Shown here piece after piece: positions 1 through 7,719 of a stretch of 48,664 nt of DNA (position 1 is its first letter; each line of letters begins with the position of its first letter). The notes under the pieces were generated by a model that saw only the letters and a list, made by a program, of their open reading frames with translations, was not told the origin of the DNA and searched no databases. Source of the stretch: an uncultured Collinsella sp. GTDB taxonomy: Bacteria > Actinomycetota > Coriobacteriia > Coriobacteriales > Coriobacteriaceae. The DNA is taken from the NCBI GenBank assembly GCA_959018755.1, contig CAUEMA010000014.1:1-48664 (forward strand), in the 5' to 3' direction. Position numbers and translations under genes: made by a program.

Positions 1-19
1 CGTCGGATGACTTGAAGAA

Positions 20-49
20 GGGGGAGGCCGCGAGGCCTCCCCCTTTTTT
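20..49 (+). terminator. Intrinsic terminator of an upstream gene outside the window
   Basis: A perfect 10-bp stem (GGGGGAGGCC, 20-29; GGCCTCCCCC, 34-43) with a GCGA loop is followed by six T residues. This is a strong Rho-independent terminator on the plus strand and must end a transcript that begins left of the window. It separates that gene from coaE. Confidence 0.9.
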
Positions 50-176
50 GCGTTTGATAGAGAGTTGTAATACACGAACTCGTCTTCGTTTAGCTTGTCT
101 TACTGTTTGGCTGTATTTTGAGTCCTTCGTTTGTATTTGCGCGATAATAACTCGCATTGGCGTTAGGGAGGACTTG

Positions 177-818
177 ATGTTTACCGTTTTTGTCTTGGGC
201 AATATTGCTTCGGGTAAGTCGACTGCCTGCCGCTATCTCGAATCTCATGGCGCCATGCTTATCGATCTGGATGAGCTTGCCAAATCGCTGTATGTGCCAG
301 GCTCCGATATCGTCAATGCCCTTGCGGAAGAATTCGGTTGGGACATTCTGGACGGGGAGGGCGGCATTCGTCGCAATGTCCTCGCTGCTCGAGCTTTCGC
401 CTCTCCTGATACAGTTGCGCGGCTCAATGGCATCGTTCACCCGGTTCTCATCGAACAGCTTTCGCTGAGGATCCTTGATCCGGTTTGCTGCACGGTTTCG
501 TCCCCCCGTTATCCCTTTGCGGTAGTCGAGGTTTCTGCCCCGACTGGTTTTGAGGATGCTTTTGGCCTGGCTGATGAAATTCTGGTTATCAGCGCTCCTT
601 TAGCAGTTCGTCGCGAGCGTGCCATTCATCGTGGTATGGAGTCCTCTGATTTTGATGCGCGCTCTGCATGCCAACCTGATGAGGCTTCGCTTTGCAATCT
701 CGCTACGACGGTAATCGATAATTCGGCAGGCGATAACTCGCTCTTTGAACAACTGGACGCATGGCTTGCGCGTCATGGCTTCGGGGATGTAGCGGATAGG
801 GAGGAGACCGATGCCTAA
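177..818 (+). CDS. coaE: Dephospho-CoA kinase
   Basis: CoaE phosphorylates the 3'-OH of dephospho-CoA with ATP, the last step of coenzyme A synthesis, in the cytoplasm. The 213-residue product matches the family length of about 200. It starts with MFTVFVLG and carries the P-loop GNIASGKST at residues 8-16, followed by the family segments IDLDELAK and NGIVHPVL. I chose the ATG at 177 because AGGGAGG (165-171) lies 5 nt upstream; the same frame is open to position 12, but that extension has no ribosome site and runs through the terminator region. The end overlaps the next gene by 8 nt, so the two are translationally coupled. A weak promoter may lie at 118-148 (TTGAGT, 19 nt, GATAAT), which I cannot confirm. 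Confidence 0.93.
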   Translation: MFTVFVLGNIASGKSTACRYLESHGAMLIDLDELAKSLYVPGSDIVNALAEEFGWDILDGEGGIRRNVLAARAFASPDTVARLNGIVHPVLIEQLSLRILDPVCCTVSSPRYPFAVVEVSAPTGFEDAFGLADEILVISAPLAVRRERAIHRGMESSDFDARSACQPDEASLCNLATTVIDNSAGDNSLFEQLDAWLARHGFGDVADREETDA

Positions 819-1392
819 GACACGTTTCTTTACGTGGTATCGCGTGGCGCCACTTGCCGTTATGTTTGTTTTCGGCCTTATTTCGCTCGTCTACTCGTAT
901 GCCCCTGCCGCCTTCTTTAAGCCTTTGTATCCAATTGACTACGAGGCGTACGTAAAGCAATCGAGCATTTCGCACAATCTTGATCCGTATCTAGTGTGTG
1001 CTGTCATAAAGTCGGAATCGAATTGGGATCCCGAGGCTGAGTCGAATCAAGGCGCACAGGGATTGATGCAGCTGATGCCCGAGACTGCCCAGGATATGAT
1101 TGCCAAGGGTCTTGTCGATGGCAGCGAGTATTCAGCCGGCGACCTTAACGATCCCGCTACGAACATCGAGTTTGGCTGTGCGTATCTTTCGTATCTTCTA
1201 ACGTATTTTAACGGGTCGACTGACAGTGCCATTGCCGCCTATAACGCCGGCATGGGCAATGTCGACGGATGGGCGCAGCAGAGCACGTCGCTTCATAATG
1301 CAATCACCTTTCCCGAGACGCAGGCGTATCTGATTCGTGTTAATAATGCCTGGGTTCGCTACAAGACCCTCTATCCCGATCGGTTCGTATAG
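811..1392 (+). CDS. Membrane-anchored lytic transglycosylase, SLT family 1
   Basis: The 193-residue protein has one N-terminal membrane segment or uncleaved signal (about residues 11-32) followed by an SLT-type lysozyme-like domain facing the cell wall. The catalytic glutamate is probably E69 in the IKSES motif, followed by GLMQLMP (84-90) and AAYNAG (142-147), the classic goose-lysozyme/Slt signature. Such enzymes cleave the MurNAc-GlcNAc bond of peptidoglycan and leave 1,6-anhydro ends. The ATG at 811 lies inside the end of coaE, with AGGGAGGAG upstream, so the two genes form an operon. Without further wall-binding domains it is a minimal transglycosylase; the exact subfamily is uncertain. 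Confidence 0.9.
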   Translation: MPKTRFFTWYRVAPLAVMFVFGLISLVYSYAPAAFFKPLYPIDYEAYVKQSSISHNLDPYLVCAVIKSESNWDPEAESNQGAQGLMQLMPETAQDMIAKGLVDGSEYSAGDLNDPATNIEFGCAYLSYLLTYFNGSTDSAIAAYNAGMGNVDGWAQQSTSLHNAITFPETQAYLIRVNNAWVRYKTLYPDRFV

Positions 1393-1418
1393 GACTATGC
1401 CCGCCGCCTGCGTATACT
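1390..1418 (+). promoter_or_regulatory. Putative uvrB promoter
   Basis: A good -10 box TATACT (1413-1418) has a weak -35 candidate TAGGAC (1390-1395) 17 nt upstream, in the 51-nt gap before uvrB. No LexA-type box is visible here, unlike in front of uvrA. Confidence 0.35.
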
Positions 1419-1443
1419 GCAGATATATGAGTTAGGAGTATCC

Positions 1444-3684
1444 ATGGCGGAATTTGAAGTTGAGCGTGTTGGAGGAGAGCTCAAACGTTTTGGCGTTGAG
1501 GGCTCTGAGGTGCCGTTTGAGGTCGTGTCTCCATACGAGCCTGCCGGTTCCCAGCCTAAGGCCATTGAGTCGCTTGTGCAGGGTGTGAGGGACGGAGATC
1601 GCTATCAGGTTTTGCTGGGCGTGACTGGTTCGGGCAAGACCTTCACGATGGCTAAGACTATTGAGGCCCTGGGGAAGCCGACGCTGGTCATGGCTCCCAA
1701 CAAAACGCTTGCCGCTCAGCTTGCGAGCGAGCTCAAGGAATTCTTCCCTAACAACGCCGTGGTCTATTTTGTGTCGTACTACGACTACTATCAGCCCGAG
1801 GCATATGTACCTCAGAGTGATACGTATATCGAGAAAGACTCCTCGATTAATGAAGAGGTCGAGATGCTGCGCCATCAGGCGACGGCATCGCTGCTATCTC
1901 GACGCGATGTGATCGTCGTCGCATCGGTCTCGTGTATCTATGGCATTGGCTCTCCCGAGGACTATGCGGGCCTAGCTCCGAACGTCGATAAGAAGGTGCC
2001 GCTTGAGCGCGATGACTTTATCCATGCGCTTATCGATATTCAGTACGATCGCAATGACTATGATTTGGCACGTGGCACCTTCCGCGTGCGCGGCGATGTC
2101 GTCGACGTATATCCGCCCTATGCCGAGCATCCGTTGCGGTTTGAGTTCTTTGGCGACGAGGTCGAGCTGATTGCCGAGATCGACGAGGTCACCGGGGAGA
2201 TGCTGCGTGAGTACGAGGCCATTCCCGTGTGGCCGGCCTCGCACTACGTGACTGAGAAGCCTAAGGTCAAAGCGGCTCTGAAATCAATCAGCGAAGAGTG
2301 CGAGAAGCGTGTGGCCGAGCTCAAGGCGACTGATAAGCTGCTCGAGGCACAGCGCCTGCAGCAGCGCACCGACTATGATCTCGAGATGCTCGAGACCATG
2401 GGTTTTTGCAACGGTATCGAGAACTACTCGCGTCATCTGGACGGTCGAAAACCGGGCGAGCCGCCGTTTACCCTGATCGATTACTTTCCTAAGGACATGC
2501 TCTGTATCATCGACGAGAGTCATGTAACGGTGCCGCAGATCCGCGGCATGCACGAAGGCGACCGCTCGCGTAAGGTGACGCTGGTGGAGCATGGTTTTCG
2601 TCTGCCTTCGGCACTCGATAACCGCCCGCTTCGCTTCGATGAGTTTGAGGCGAGGATTCCCCAGTTCATCTACGTTTCGGCCACGCCGGGCGACTATGAG
2701 CTGCGGGTTAGCCAGAACGACGTTGAGCAGATTATTCGTCCGACCGGCCTGCTCGACCCCAAGATCGATGCGCGTCCGGTTCGTGGGCAGATTGACGATC
2801 TTGAGGACGAGATTCGCGAGCGCGTTGCCCGCAAGGAGCGCGTGCTGGTGACCACGCTCACCAAGCGCATGGCTGAGGACCTGACCGACCATCTGCTTGA
2901 TGCCGGCATTAAGGTCAATTACATGCACTCCGATACAGCGACGATGGACCGCGTCGAGATCCTGCGAACGCTGCGCGAGGGAAAGATTGATGTTCTCGTT
3001 GGCATCAACCTGCTCCGCGAGGGTCTGGACCTTCCCGAGGTATCACTGGTGGCAATTCTCGACGCCGACAAGGAAGGCTTCTTGCGCAACCGCCGTTCGC
3101 TGATTCAGACGATTGGCCGTGCGGCCCGCAATGCCGACGGCGAGGTCATCATGTATGCAGACGTTGTGACCGATTCGATGAAAGAAGCCATCGAGGAGAC
3201 GCAGCGCCGTCGCGAGATTCAGATGGCATATAACGAAGAGCATGGCATTGTGCCCAAGACGGTCCGCAAGGCCATTAACGACATTTCGAGCTTTATTGCC
3301 GAGGCCGAAAAGACTGTGGGCTCGAAGGGACGCTCGAGAGGCGATTCACTGGGTCACGGTGCGTTCTATACACCCGACGAAAACGGCGAGGGCGCCGCGC
3401 CGGAGACGGTGGCACCCGAGCAGACGCTTGCCGAGCAGCTAGAAGGGCTACCGCATGACGAGCTCGTGCGGATCGTCGAGACCATGGAGGAAGACATGCG
3501 TAACGCTTCCGCCGCCATGGACTTTGAGGAGGCGGCGCGTCTGCGCGATGCCGTCGTTCAGATTCGGGCGATGCTTGAGGGCGCATCTGAGGACGAAACG
3601 ATTGAGCGTTTGCGTTCGCAGGCTCGCAAGGGCTCTACCTTTGCTTCGGGTAGAAAACGCCAGGGTGCACGATTCAGGAAGTAG
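1444..3684 (+). CDS. uvrB: Excinuclease ABC subunit B
   Basis: UvrB is the damage-verifying helicase-like subunit of nucleotide excision repair; it is loaded on DNA by UvrA and then recruits UvrC. The 746-residue product has Walker A GVTGSGKT (59-66), the damage-probing beta-hairpin YYDYYQPEAYVP (112-123), the DESH box (357-360) in helicase domain 1, the C-terminal helicase domain with QTIGRAARN, and a C-terminal UVR motif (about 672-707) that contacts UvrC. It is somewhat longer than the usual 660-690 residues, with about 25 extra residues before the FEVVSPYEPAG start of the family. TTAGGAG (1432-1438) supports the ATG at 1444. Confidence 0.98.
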   Translation: MAEFEVERVGGELKRFGVEGSEVPFEVVSPYEPAGSQPKAIESLVQGVRDGDRYQVLLGVTGSGKTFTMAKTIEALGKPTLVMAPNKTLAAQLASELKEFFPNNAVVYFVSYYDYYQPEAYVPQSDTYIEKDSSINEEVEMLRHQATASLLSRRDVIVVASVSCIYGIGSPEDYAGLAPNVDKKVPLERDDFIHALIDIQYDRNDYDLARGTFRVRGDVVDVYPPYAEHPLRFEFFGDEVELIAEIDEVTGEMLREYEAIPVWPASHYVTEKPKVKAALKSISEECEKRVAELKATDKLLEAQRLQQRTDYDLEMLETMGFCNGIENYSRHLDGRKPGEPPFTLIDYFPKDMLCIIDESHVTVPQIRGMHEGDRSRKVTLVEHGFRLPSALDNRPLRFDEFEARIPQFIYVSATPGDYELRVSQNDVEQIIRPTGLLDPKIDARPVRGQIDDLEDEIRERVARKERVLVTTLTKRMAEDLTDHLLDAGIKVNYMHSDTATMDRVEILRTLREGKIDVLVGINLLREGLDLPEVSLVAILDADKEGFLRNRRSLIQTIGRAARNADGEVIMYADVVTDSMKEAIEETQRRREIQMAYNEEHGIVPKTVRKAINDISSFIAEAEKTVGSKGRSRGDSLGHGAFYTPDENGEGAAPETVAPEQTLAEQLEGLPHDELVRIVETMEEDMRNASAAMDFEEAARLRDAVVQIRAMLEGASEDETIERLRSQARKGSTFASGRKRQGARFRK

Positions 3685-3688
3685 TGAA

Positions 3689-3722
3689 CAGGCCCCGAGT
3701 TCCCTGTGGAGCTCGGGGCCTG
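3689..3722. terminator. Convergent hairpin terminator between uvrB and the FAD gene
   Basis: CAGGCCCCGAG (3689-3699) pairs with CTCGGGGCCTG (3712-3722), and the stem extends inward to about 15 bp with one G-U pair and a CTGT loop. It lies in the 65-nt gap between two converging genes. The T-tracts on either side are weak, so it may act in both directions or with Rho. Confidence 0.6.
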
Positions 3723-3749
3723 TGTCGTTCGGACGCGAGAGTTCGTGCA

Positions 3750-5390
3750 CTAGAGGTCTGCTATCAGCGCCCCAGCGCAACGGATGCCGTCGGTGGCGGC
3801 ACTCATGATGCCGCCGGCATATCCGGCACCCTCGCCGCAAGGGTAAAGGCCCGGGGTCGACACGGCGTGGCATGTTCGATCGCGGATGACCGTAACCGGG
3901 GAGCTCGAACGCGTCTCCACGCCAGTGAGGACCGCATCGGGGCGGTCATAGCCACGCAGTTTCTTACCGAGAAGGGGAATTCCCAAACGAAGCGATTCGA
4001 CGATATGCTGCGGGAGGGCATCGTCGATCGCCGTCCAGGTCACGCCAAGTGGATAGGTTGGTTTTACCTTTCCGGGTGCCGTGCTGGCGCGTCTAGCAAG
4101 GAAATCTCCGACGAGCTGTGCCGGCGCGTTCCAGTTGGAGCCACCCAGGCGATAGGCGGCTCGCTCGCAGGCGCGCTGGAGCTCAATGCCTGCGAGCGGA
4201 TCATCGCTGGGAAGGTCATCAGGTGTGACGTTAACGAGTAGGGCGGCATTTGCGTTGCGCCCGTCGCGGGCATTGAGGCTGGCACCGTTGACGCACAGAT
4301 GGCCCTGCTCGGAAGAAGCCGCGACAACCTGTCCGCCGGGGCACATGCAAAACGAGAACACGCTGCGGCCGTTGGGGAGATGGGCGACAAGCTTGTAGGG
4401 GGCTGCTCCGAGTGCCGGGTGCCCCGCCGAAGGGCCATATTGGGCACGGTCGATGTCGCGCTGTGGATGCTCGATGCGCACACCCATGGCAAAGGTCTTT
4501 TGCGCGAGGGCAACGTTATGCTCCTTGAGAAGCTCGAATACGTCGCGGGCGGAATGGCCGCAGGCGAGAATGAGGTGCTTTGTGGCGATTGTCTCGCTTG
4601 TGGTTTCTTGGGGCGGTTGGACATCGACGCCGGTGATGGCGCCAGATCCATCGGTTCGAATATTGACGAGCTTTGTTCGATAGCGGACGGTTCCACCGAG
4701 TTGCTCGATGCGCTGAGATATGTTGGTGACGACGGTGGGGAGGATGTCGGAGCCAATGTGCGGCTTGGCGTCCCACAGGATGTCGCGAGGTGAGCCCGCT
4801 TCGACGAAGGTCTCAAGAATCAGTCGATGGGCAGGATTCTTGGTTCCCGTGTTGAGCTTGCCGTCCGAGAAGGTCCCTGCGCCGCCCAGGCCAAATTGGA
4901 TATTGCTTTCGGGGTCGAGGGTACGCTCCTTAAGAAAGAGGTCAATCGCTTCCGAGCGGCGAAGTGCGGGGTCGCCGCGCTCGATGAGCAGGGGTTTAAG
5001 TCCCGCTTCGGCAAGGGTCAGGGCGGCGAAGAGACCGGCGCAACCGGCGCCGACAACGACGGGACGCTCATTGGGTGCATTCGGGACAGGGTTGGGGAAT
5101 GAAGGAGCCTCGCCGTCTACCATGCGGATGCGCGAGCGGTCGCGCTCGGCGACGCGGTCGACCACCTCCTGCTCGAGTCGGGAGCTTGTCAGTTCAACTC
5201 GAAAGCTCAAAATAAAATGGACATCTCGCTTTTTACGGGCGTCGATTGACTTGCGATGGAGCTCAATGGCTTTAATCTGGGAATCCTCGCATCGCAGGGC
5301 TCGTTTGACGGCGCGTCTGCCAATAGCAAGGCAGGCGGTTTCGTTGCCGGCCTCATCGAGTGACGCGTGGACTTGGGTGATTTCGATCAT
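3750..5390 (-). CDS. FAD-dependent dehydrogenase of the COG2509 type
   Basis: The 546-residue protein has an N-terminal domain of about 100 residues (RRAVKRALRC, RKSIDARKK) and then a Rossmann FAD-binding motif VVVGAGCAGLFAA (111-123) with E137 as ribose-binding acid. The C-terminus GLYPCGEGAGYAGGI matches the second FAD motif. These uncharacterised flavoproteins are widespread; the substrate is unknown. I start at the ATG at 5388-5390 because AAAGGAG (5396-5402) lies just upstream; the frame stays open to 5561, but that region runs into the upstream gene and has no ribosome site. The next gene upstream on the same strand is another FAD oxidoreductase, separated by a small hairpin. Confidence 0.85.
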   Translation of the reverse strand: MIEITQVHASLDEAGNETACLAIGRRAVKRALRCEDSQIKAIELHRKSIDARKKRDVHFILSFRVELTSSRLEQEVVDRVAERDRSRIRMVDGEAPSFPNPVPNAPNERPVVVGAGCAGLFAALTLAEAGLKPLLIERGDPALRRSEAIDLFLKERTLDPESNIQFGLGGAGTFSDGKLNTGTKNPAHRLILETFVEAGSPRDILWDAKPHIGSDILPTVVTNISQRIEQLGGTVRYRTKLVNIRTDGSGAITGVDVQPPQETTSETIATKHLILACGHSARDVFELLKEHNVALAQKTFAMGVRIEHPQRDIDRAQYGPSAGHPALGAAPYKLVAHLPNGRSVFSFCMCPGGQVVAASSEQGHLCVNGASLNARDGRNANAALLVNVTPDDLPSDDPLAGIELQRACERAAYRLGGSNWNAPAQLVGDFLARRASTAPGKVKPTYPLGVTWTAIDDALPQHIVESLRLGIPLLGKKLRGYDRPDAVLTGVETRSSSPVTVIRDRTCHAVSTPGLYPCGEGAGYAGGIMSAATDGIRCAGALIADL

Positions 5391-5410
5391 CGAGGTCTCC
5401 TTTGATGCAA

Positions 5411-5440
5411 GAAAGAGGCCGCCCGGTGTCCCAGACGGCC
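5411..5440 (-). terminator. Possible terminator or attenuator between the two FAD genes
   Basis: On the minus strand, GGCCGTCTGG and CCGGGCGGCC (5417-5440) form a 10-bp stem with G-U pairs and a GACA loop, followed by a short CTTTC tract (5411-5415). It lies in the 79-nt gap after the BaiN-like gene. The short T-tract makes it a weak terminator. Confidence 0.45.
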
Positions 5441-5469
5441 CGAATGCGTTTTGATTATAGACTGCGCGG

Positions 5470-6741
5470 CTATAGGCTGCTTGCAGCGCGAATACCCGAG
5501 ATCCAAGCCCATGCAAGGTTGAAGCCGCCGCAATCGGCATCGATGTCGAGCGCCTCGCCACAGATGTAAAGCGGGGCGTCTGCCGCGTTGCTCACGCAGA
5601 GGTTGGGAGCTGAGACGCTCTCGATGGGCACGCCGCCGCGCGTGACCTGGGCCGAACGCTCCTCTGTCGTTCCCTCGACGAGCAGCTTAAAGTGCTTGAG
5701 GATTGAGACCAGGTGGATGACGTCGTGCGACCCGGGGTGGCACTGTTCGAATGCGGTGCAGACAACGCGAGAGAACTGCGGGGCGAGCATGCCGTCGAGC
5801 CAGCGGGGGTCGCGGGGTGAAAAGCCGCCGAGCAACTCAACTCGCTGGTTGAGCATATCGAGCAACTCGTCTTTGGAGAGGTCGGGGAAAACGTCGAGCA
5901 GAATCGTGTCGCCGCGCTGGACGCGACGGGAGAGGTTAAAGGCGGCGACGCCCGAAATGCCAAAGGTTCGGAAGAGCACTTCGCCGTCCTCGCGCCAGAG
6001 CTCCTCGTGATTGCGGGTGAGCGTCAAACGGGCGCGGACGCGCAGGCCATCCAGCGTCTTGAGCGCCGTCTGGTCGCCGAAGACCGATGCCGACACGGGG
6101 CAGAGGACGGGGCACTGCAGTGTGAGGGAAAGATTGAACGTCTTCGCGATGTCGGCGGGGCTGCCGCCCGTAGCGATAATTACGGCCTTTGCCTGCAGCG
6201 TCTCGTTCTTGCGAGGGGTGTCGGCGAGCGCCTTCCGAAGTGAGCGAACCTCCGTTTTTCGGTCGTCGTGCTTTTTTGCCTTGAGTGCTCGCGCAGGACG
6301 GTCTATTTGGAGTGTCCAGCCCTCGGAGGCTTTGAATGCCGAGGCAACGTTTGCTCCACAGATCAAGGTGATACCCAGGTGATTGCAAGCGTTGAGAAGC
6401 GCATCGCGCACCGATTCGGCACGAAGGGAGCGCGGATACAGGCGGCCCTCCTCGGAGGTCGTCATGATGCCCAGCGAGGAGAAGAAACTGTCGAGCTCTT
6501 GCTCGGGCTGGGGACCCATGACGGATTCGACGAATGCGGGGTGGTTGTACCGCTGGAAATCAATTGATTCGTTGGAAAGGTTGCAGCGGCCGTTGCCGGT
6601 CGCAAGGAGTTTAAGGCCGCAGGCAACATCGCGCTCAACGATGCAGGCGCTTTTGCCTGCGTGTGCGGCCGTAATGGCGGCGGCGAGACCCGAGGCCCCG
6701 CCGCCGATTACCAAGACGTCATAGGAGGCGTTTGTGTTCAC
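5470..6741 (-). CDS. NAD(P)/FAD-dependent oxidoreductase, BaiN/HI0933 family
   Basis: The 423-residue flavoprotein begins MNTNASYDVLVIGGGASGLAAA, with the Rossmann motif GGGASG near residue 13 and the family signature GLKLLATGNGRCNLSN (about 42-57). The C-terminus has ICGEALDIDADCGGFNL, the second conserved HI0933/YhiN motif. Members include the bile-acid enzyme BaiN, but most have no known substrate, so I do not assign one. The start is GTG at 6739-6741, immediately after the TAA of mrp (TAAGTG), so translation is probably coupled to mrp. No strong ribosome site is visible beyond a GAGG in the end of mrp. Confidence 0.88.
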   Translation of the reverse strand: MNTNASYDVLVIGGGASGLAAAITAAHAGKSACIVERDVACGLKLLATGNGRCNLSNESIDFQRYNHPAFVESVMGPQPEQELDSFFSSLGIMTTSEEGRLYPRSLRAESVRDALLNACNHLGITLICGANVASAFKASEGWTLQIDRPARALKAKKHDDRKTEVRSLRKALADTPRKNETLQAKAVIIATGGSPADIAKTFNLSLTLQCPVLCPVSASVFGDQTALKTLDGLRVRARLTLTRNHEELWREDGEVLFRTFGISGVAAFNLSRRVQRGDTILLDVFPDLSKDELLDMLNQRVELLGGFSPRDPRWLDGMLAPQFSRVVCTAFEQCHPGSHDVIHLVSILKHFKLLVEGTTEERSAQVTRGGVPIESVSAPNLCVSNAADAPLYICGEALDIDADCGGFNLAWAWISGIRAASSL

Positions 6742-7572
6742 TTAAGCCTCGACGGTCTCGTGCGGGGCAATGGCCTCGACGGCAGAGACGGCCTGGGGCA
6801 GCATACCGTCGGGCAGTGCGGTCTCAACTTCGCCCTTATCGCAAGCCTCGGCGAGTGCCGGATTGATGGGAAGCTGACCCAAGATGTCGAGGTTGTAGCG
6901 CTCGGCGACTTCGGGGAGCTTGCTCTTACCAAAGACCTCGATCTTCTTGCCGCAGTCGGGGCACTCGATATAGCTCATGTTCTCGACAACGCCCAGAATG
7001 GGGATGTTCATCTTCTCGGCCATGTTGACTGCCTTGGCGACGATCATCGAGACCAAGTCTTGCGGGCTCGTGACGATGACGATGCCATCGACGGGCAGCG
7101 ATTGGAAAACGGTGAGCGCGACGTCGCCCGTTCCCGGAGGCATATCGACCAGCAGGTAGTCGATGGGGCCCCACGAGGTCTCGCTCCAGAATTGCCTGAT
7201 GGCGCCCGCGATAACCGGGCCACGCCAAAGGACGGGATCGGTTTCGTTTTGGAGCAGCAGGTTGGAGCTCATGACCTTGACCCCGTGCTCTGAGATCTCG
7301 GGCAGCATAAGATTGCCGAGAGCATGGACATGACGTCCGCTCATACCGAACATCTTGGGGATGGAGGGGCCGGTGATGTCGGCATCGAGGATGCCGACTT
7401 TGTTGCCGCGGCGGGCAAGCTCGGTGGCGATGGCACCGGTGACGAACGACTTGCCGACGCCGCCCTTGCCGGATAACACGGCGATAACGCGCTTGACTTC
7501 GGATAGCGTGTTCTCTTCAAATCCCTGCGGTGCGGTTTGACCGCCGGCCGCCTGTGCGTGCTCGCAACTCAT
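6742..7572 (-). CDS. mrp: Mrp/NBP35-family Fe-S cluster carrier ATPase
   Basis: The 276-residue P-loop ATPase has the deviant Walker A SGKGGVGKS (34-42), the DADITGPSIP segment and VDMPPGTGD, all typical of Mrp/ApbC, plus a CPDC pair that can hold a bridging Fe-S cluster at the dimer interface. The role known for the family is to carry and insert Fe-S clusters into apo-proteins in the cytoplasm. The ATG at 7570-7572 is preceded by AAGGAG with 6 nt spacing; an upstream in-frame extension to 7659 has no such site. The BaiN-like flavoprotein gene follows with no gap, suggesting a shared transcript. Confidence 0.93.
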   Translation of the reverse strand: MSCEHAQAAGGQTAPQGFEENTLSEVKRVIAVLSGKGGVGKSFVTGAIATELARRGNKVGILDADITGPSIPKMFGMSGRHVHALGNLMLPEISEHGVKVMSSNLLLQNETDPVLWRGPVIAGAIRQFWSETSWGPIDYLLVDMPPGTGDVALTVFQSLPVDGIVIVTSPQDLVSMIVAKAVNMAEKMNIPILGVVENMSYIECPDCGKKIEVFGKSKLPEVAERYNLDILGQLPINPALAEACDKGEVETALPDGMLPQAVSAVEAIAPHETVEA

Positions 7573-7629
7573 ATAAGACTCCTTATGAATTATGTTGGGA
7601 CCAGGGTCCCGCGATGTAACACGAGCGTC

Positions 7630-7658
7630 ATTGTACCCTCGATTGCGAGCAAGAGTCA
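7630..7658 (-). promoter_or_regulatory. Putative promoter of the mrp transcript
   Basis: On the minus strand, TACAAT (7630-7635) is preceded at 17 nt by TGACTC (7653-7658). Between it and mrp lies a 6-bp inverted repeat GGGACC-AG-GGTCCC (7597-7610), which would form a small leader hairpin. The -35 box is weak. Confidence 0.35.
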
Positions 7659-7719
7659 TTCGTGGTGCACCTAGCTGTATGACCTCGGCTGTTTGATAGC
7701 ACGTCGTGAATAGTCGGGC

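Noticed and set aside
12..176. N-terminal extension of CoaE by 55 residues
   Set aside because: It would start at TTG inside the upstream terminator, has no family similarity, and a good ribosome site supports the ATG at 177.
5391..5561. N-terminal extension of the FAD-dependent dehydrogenase by 57 residues
   Set aside because: It overlaps the end of the upstream gene and a hairpin, while AAAGGAG clearly marks the ATG at 5390.
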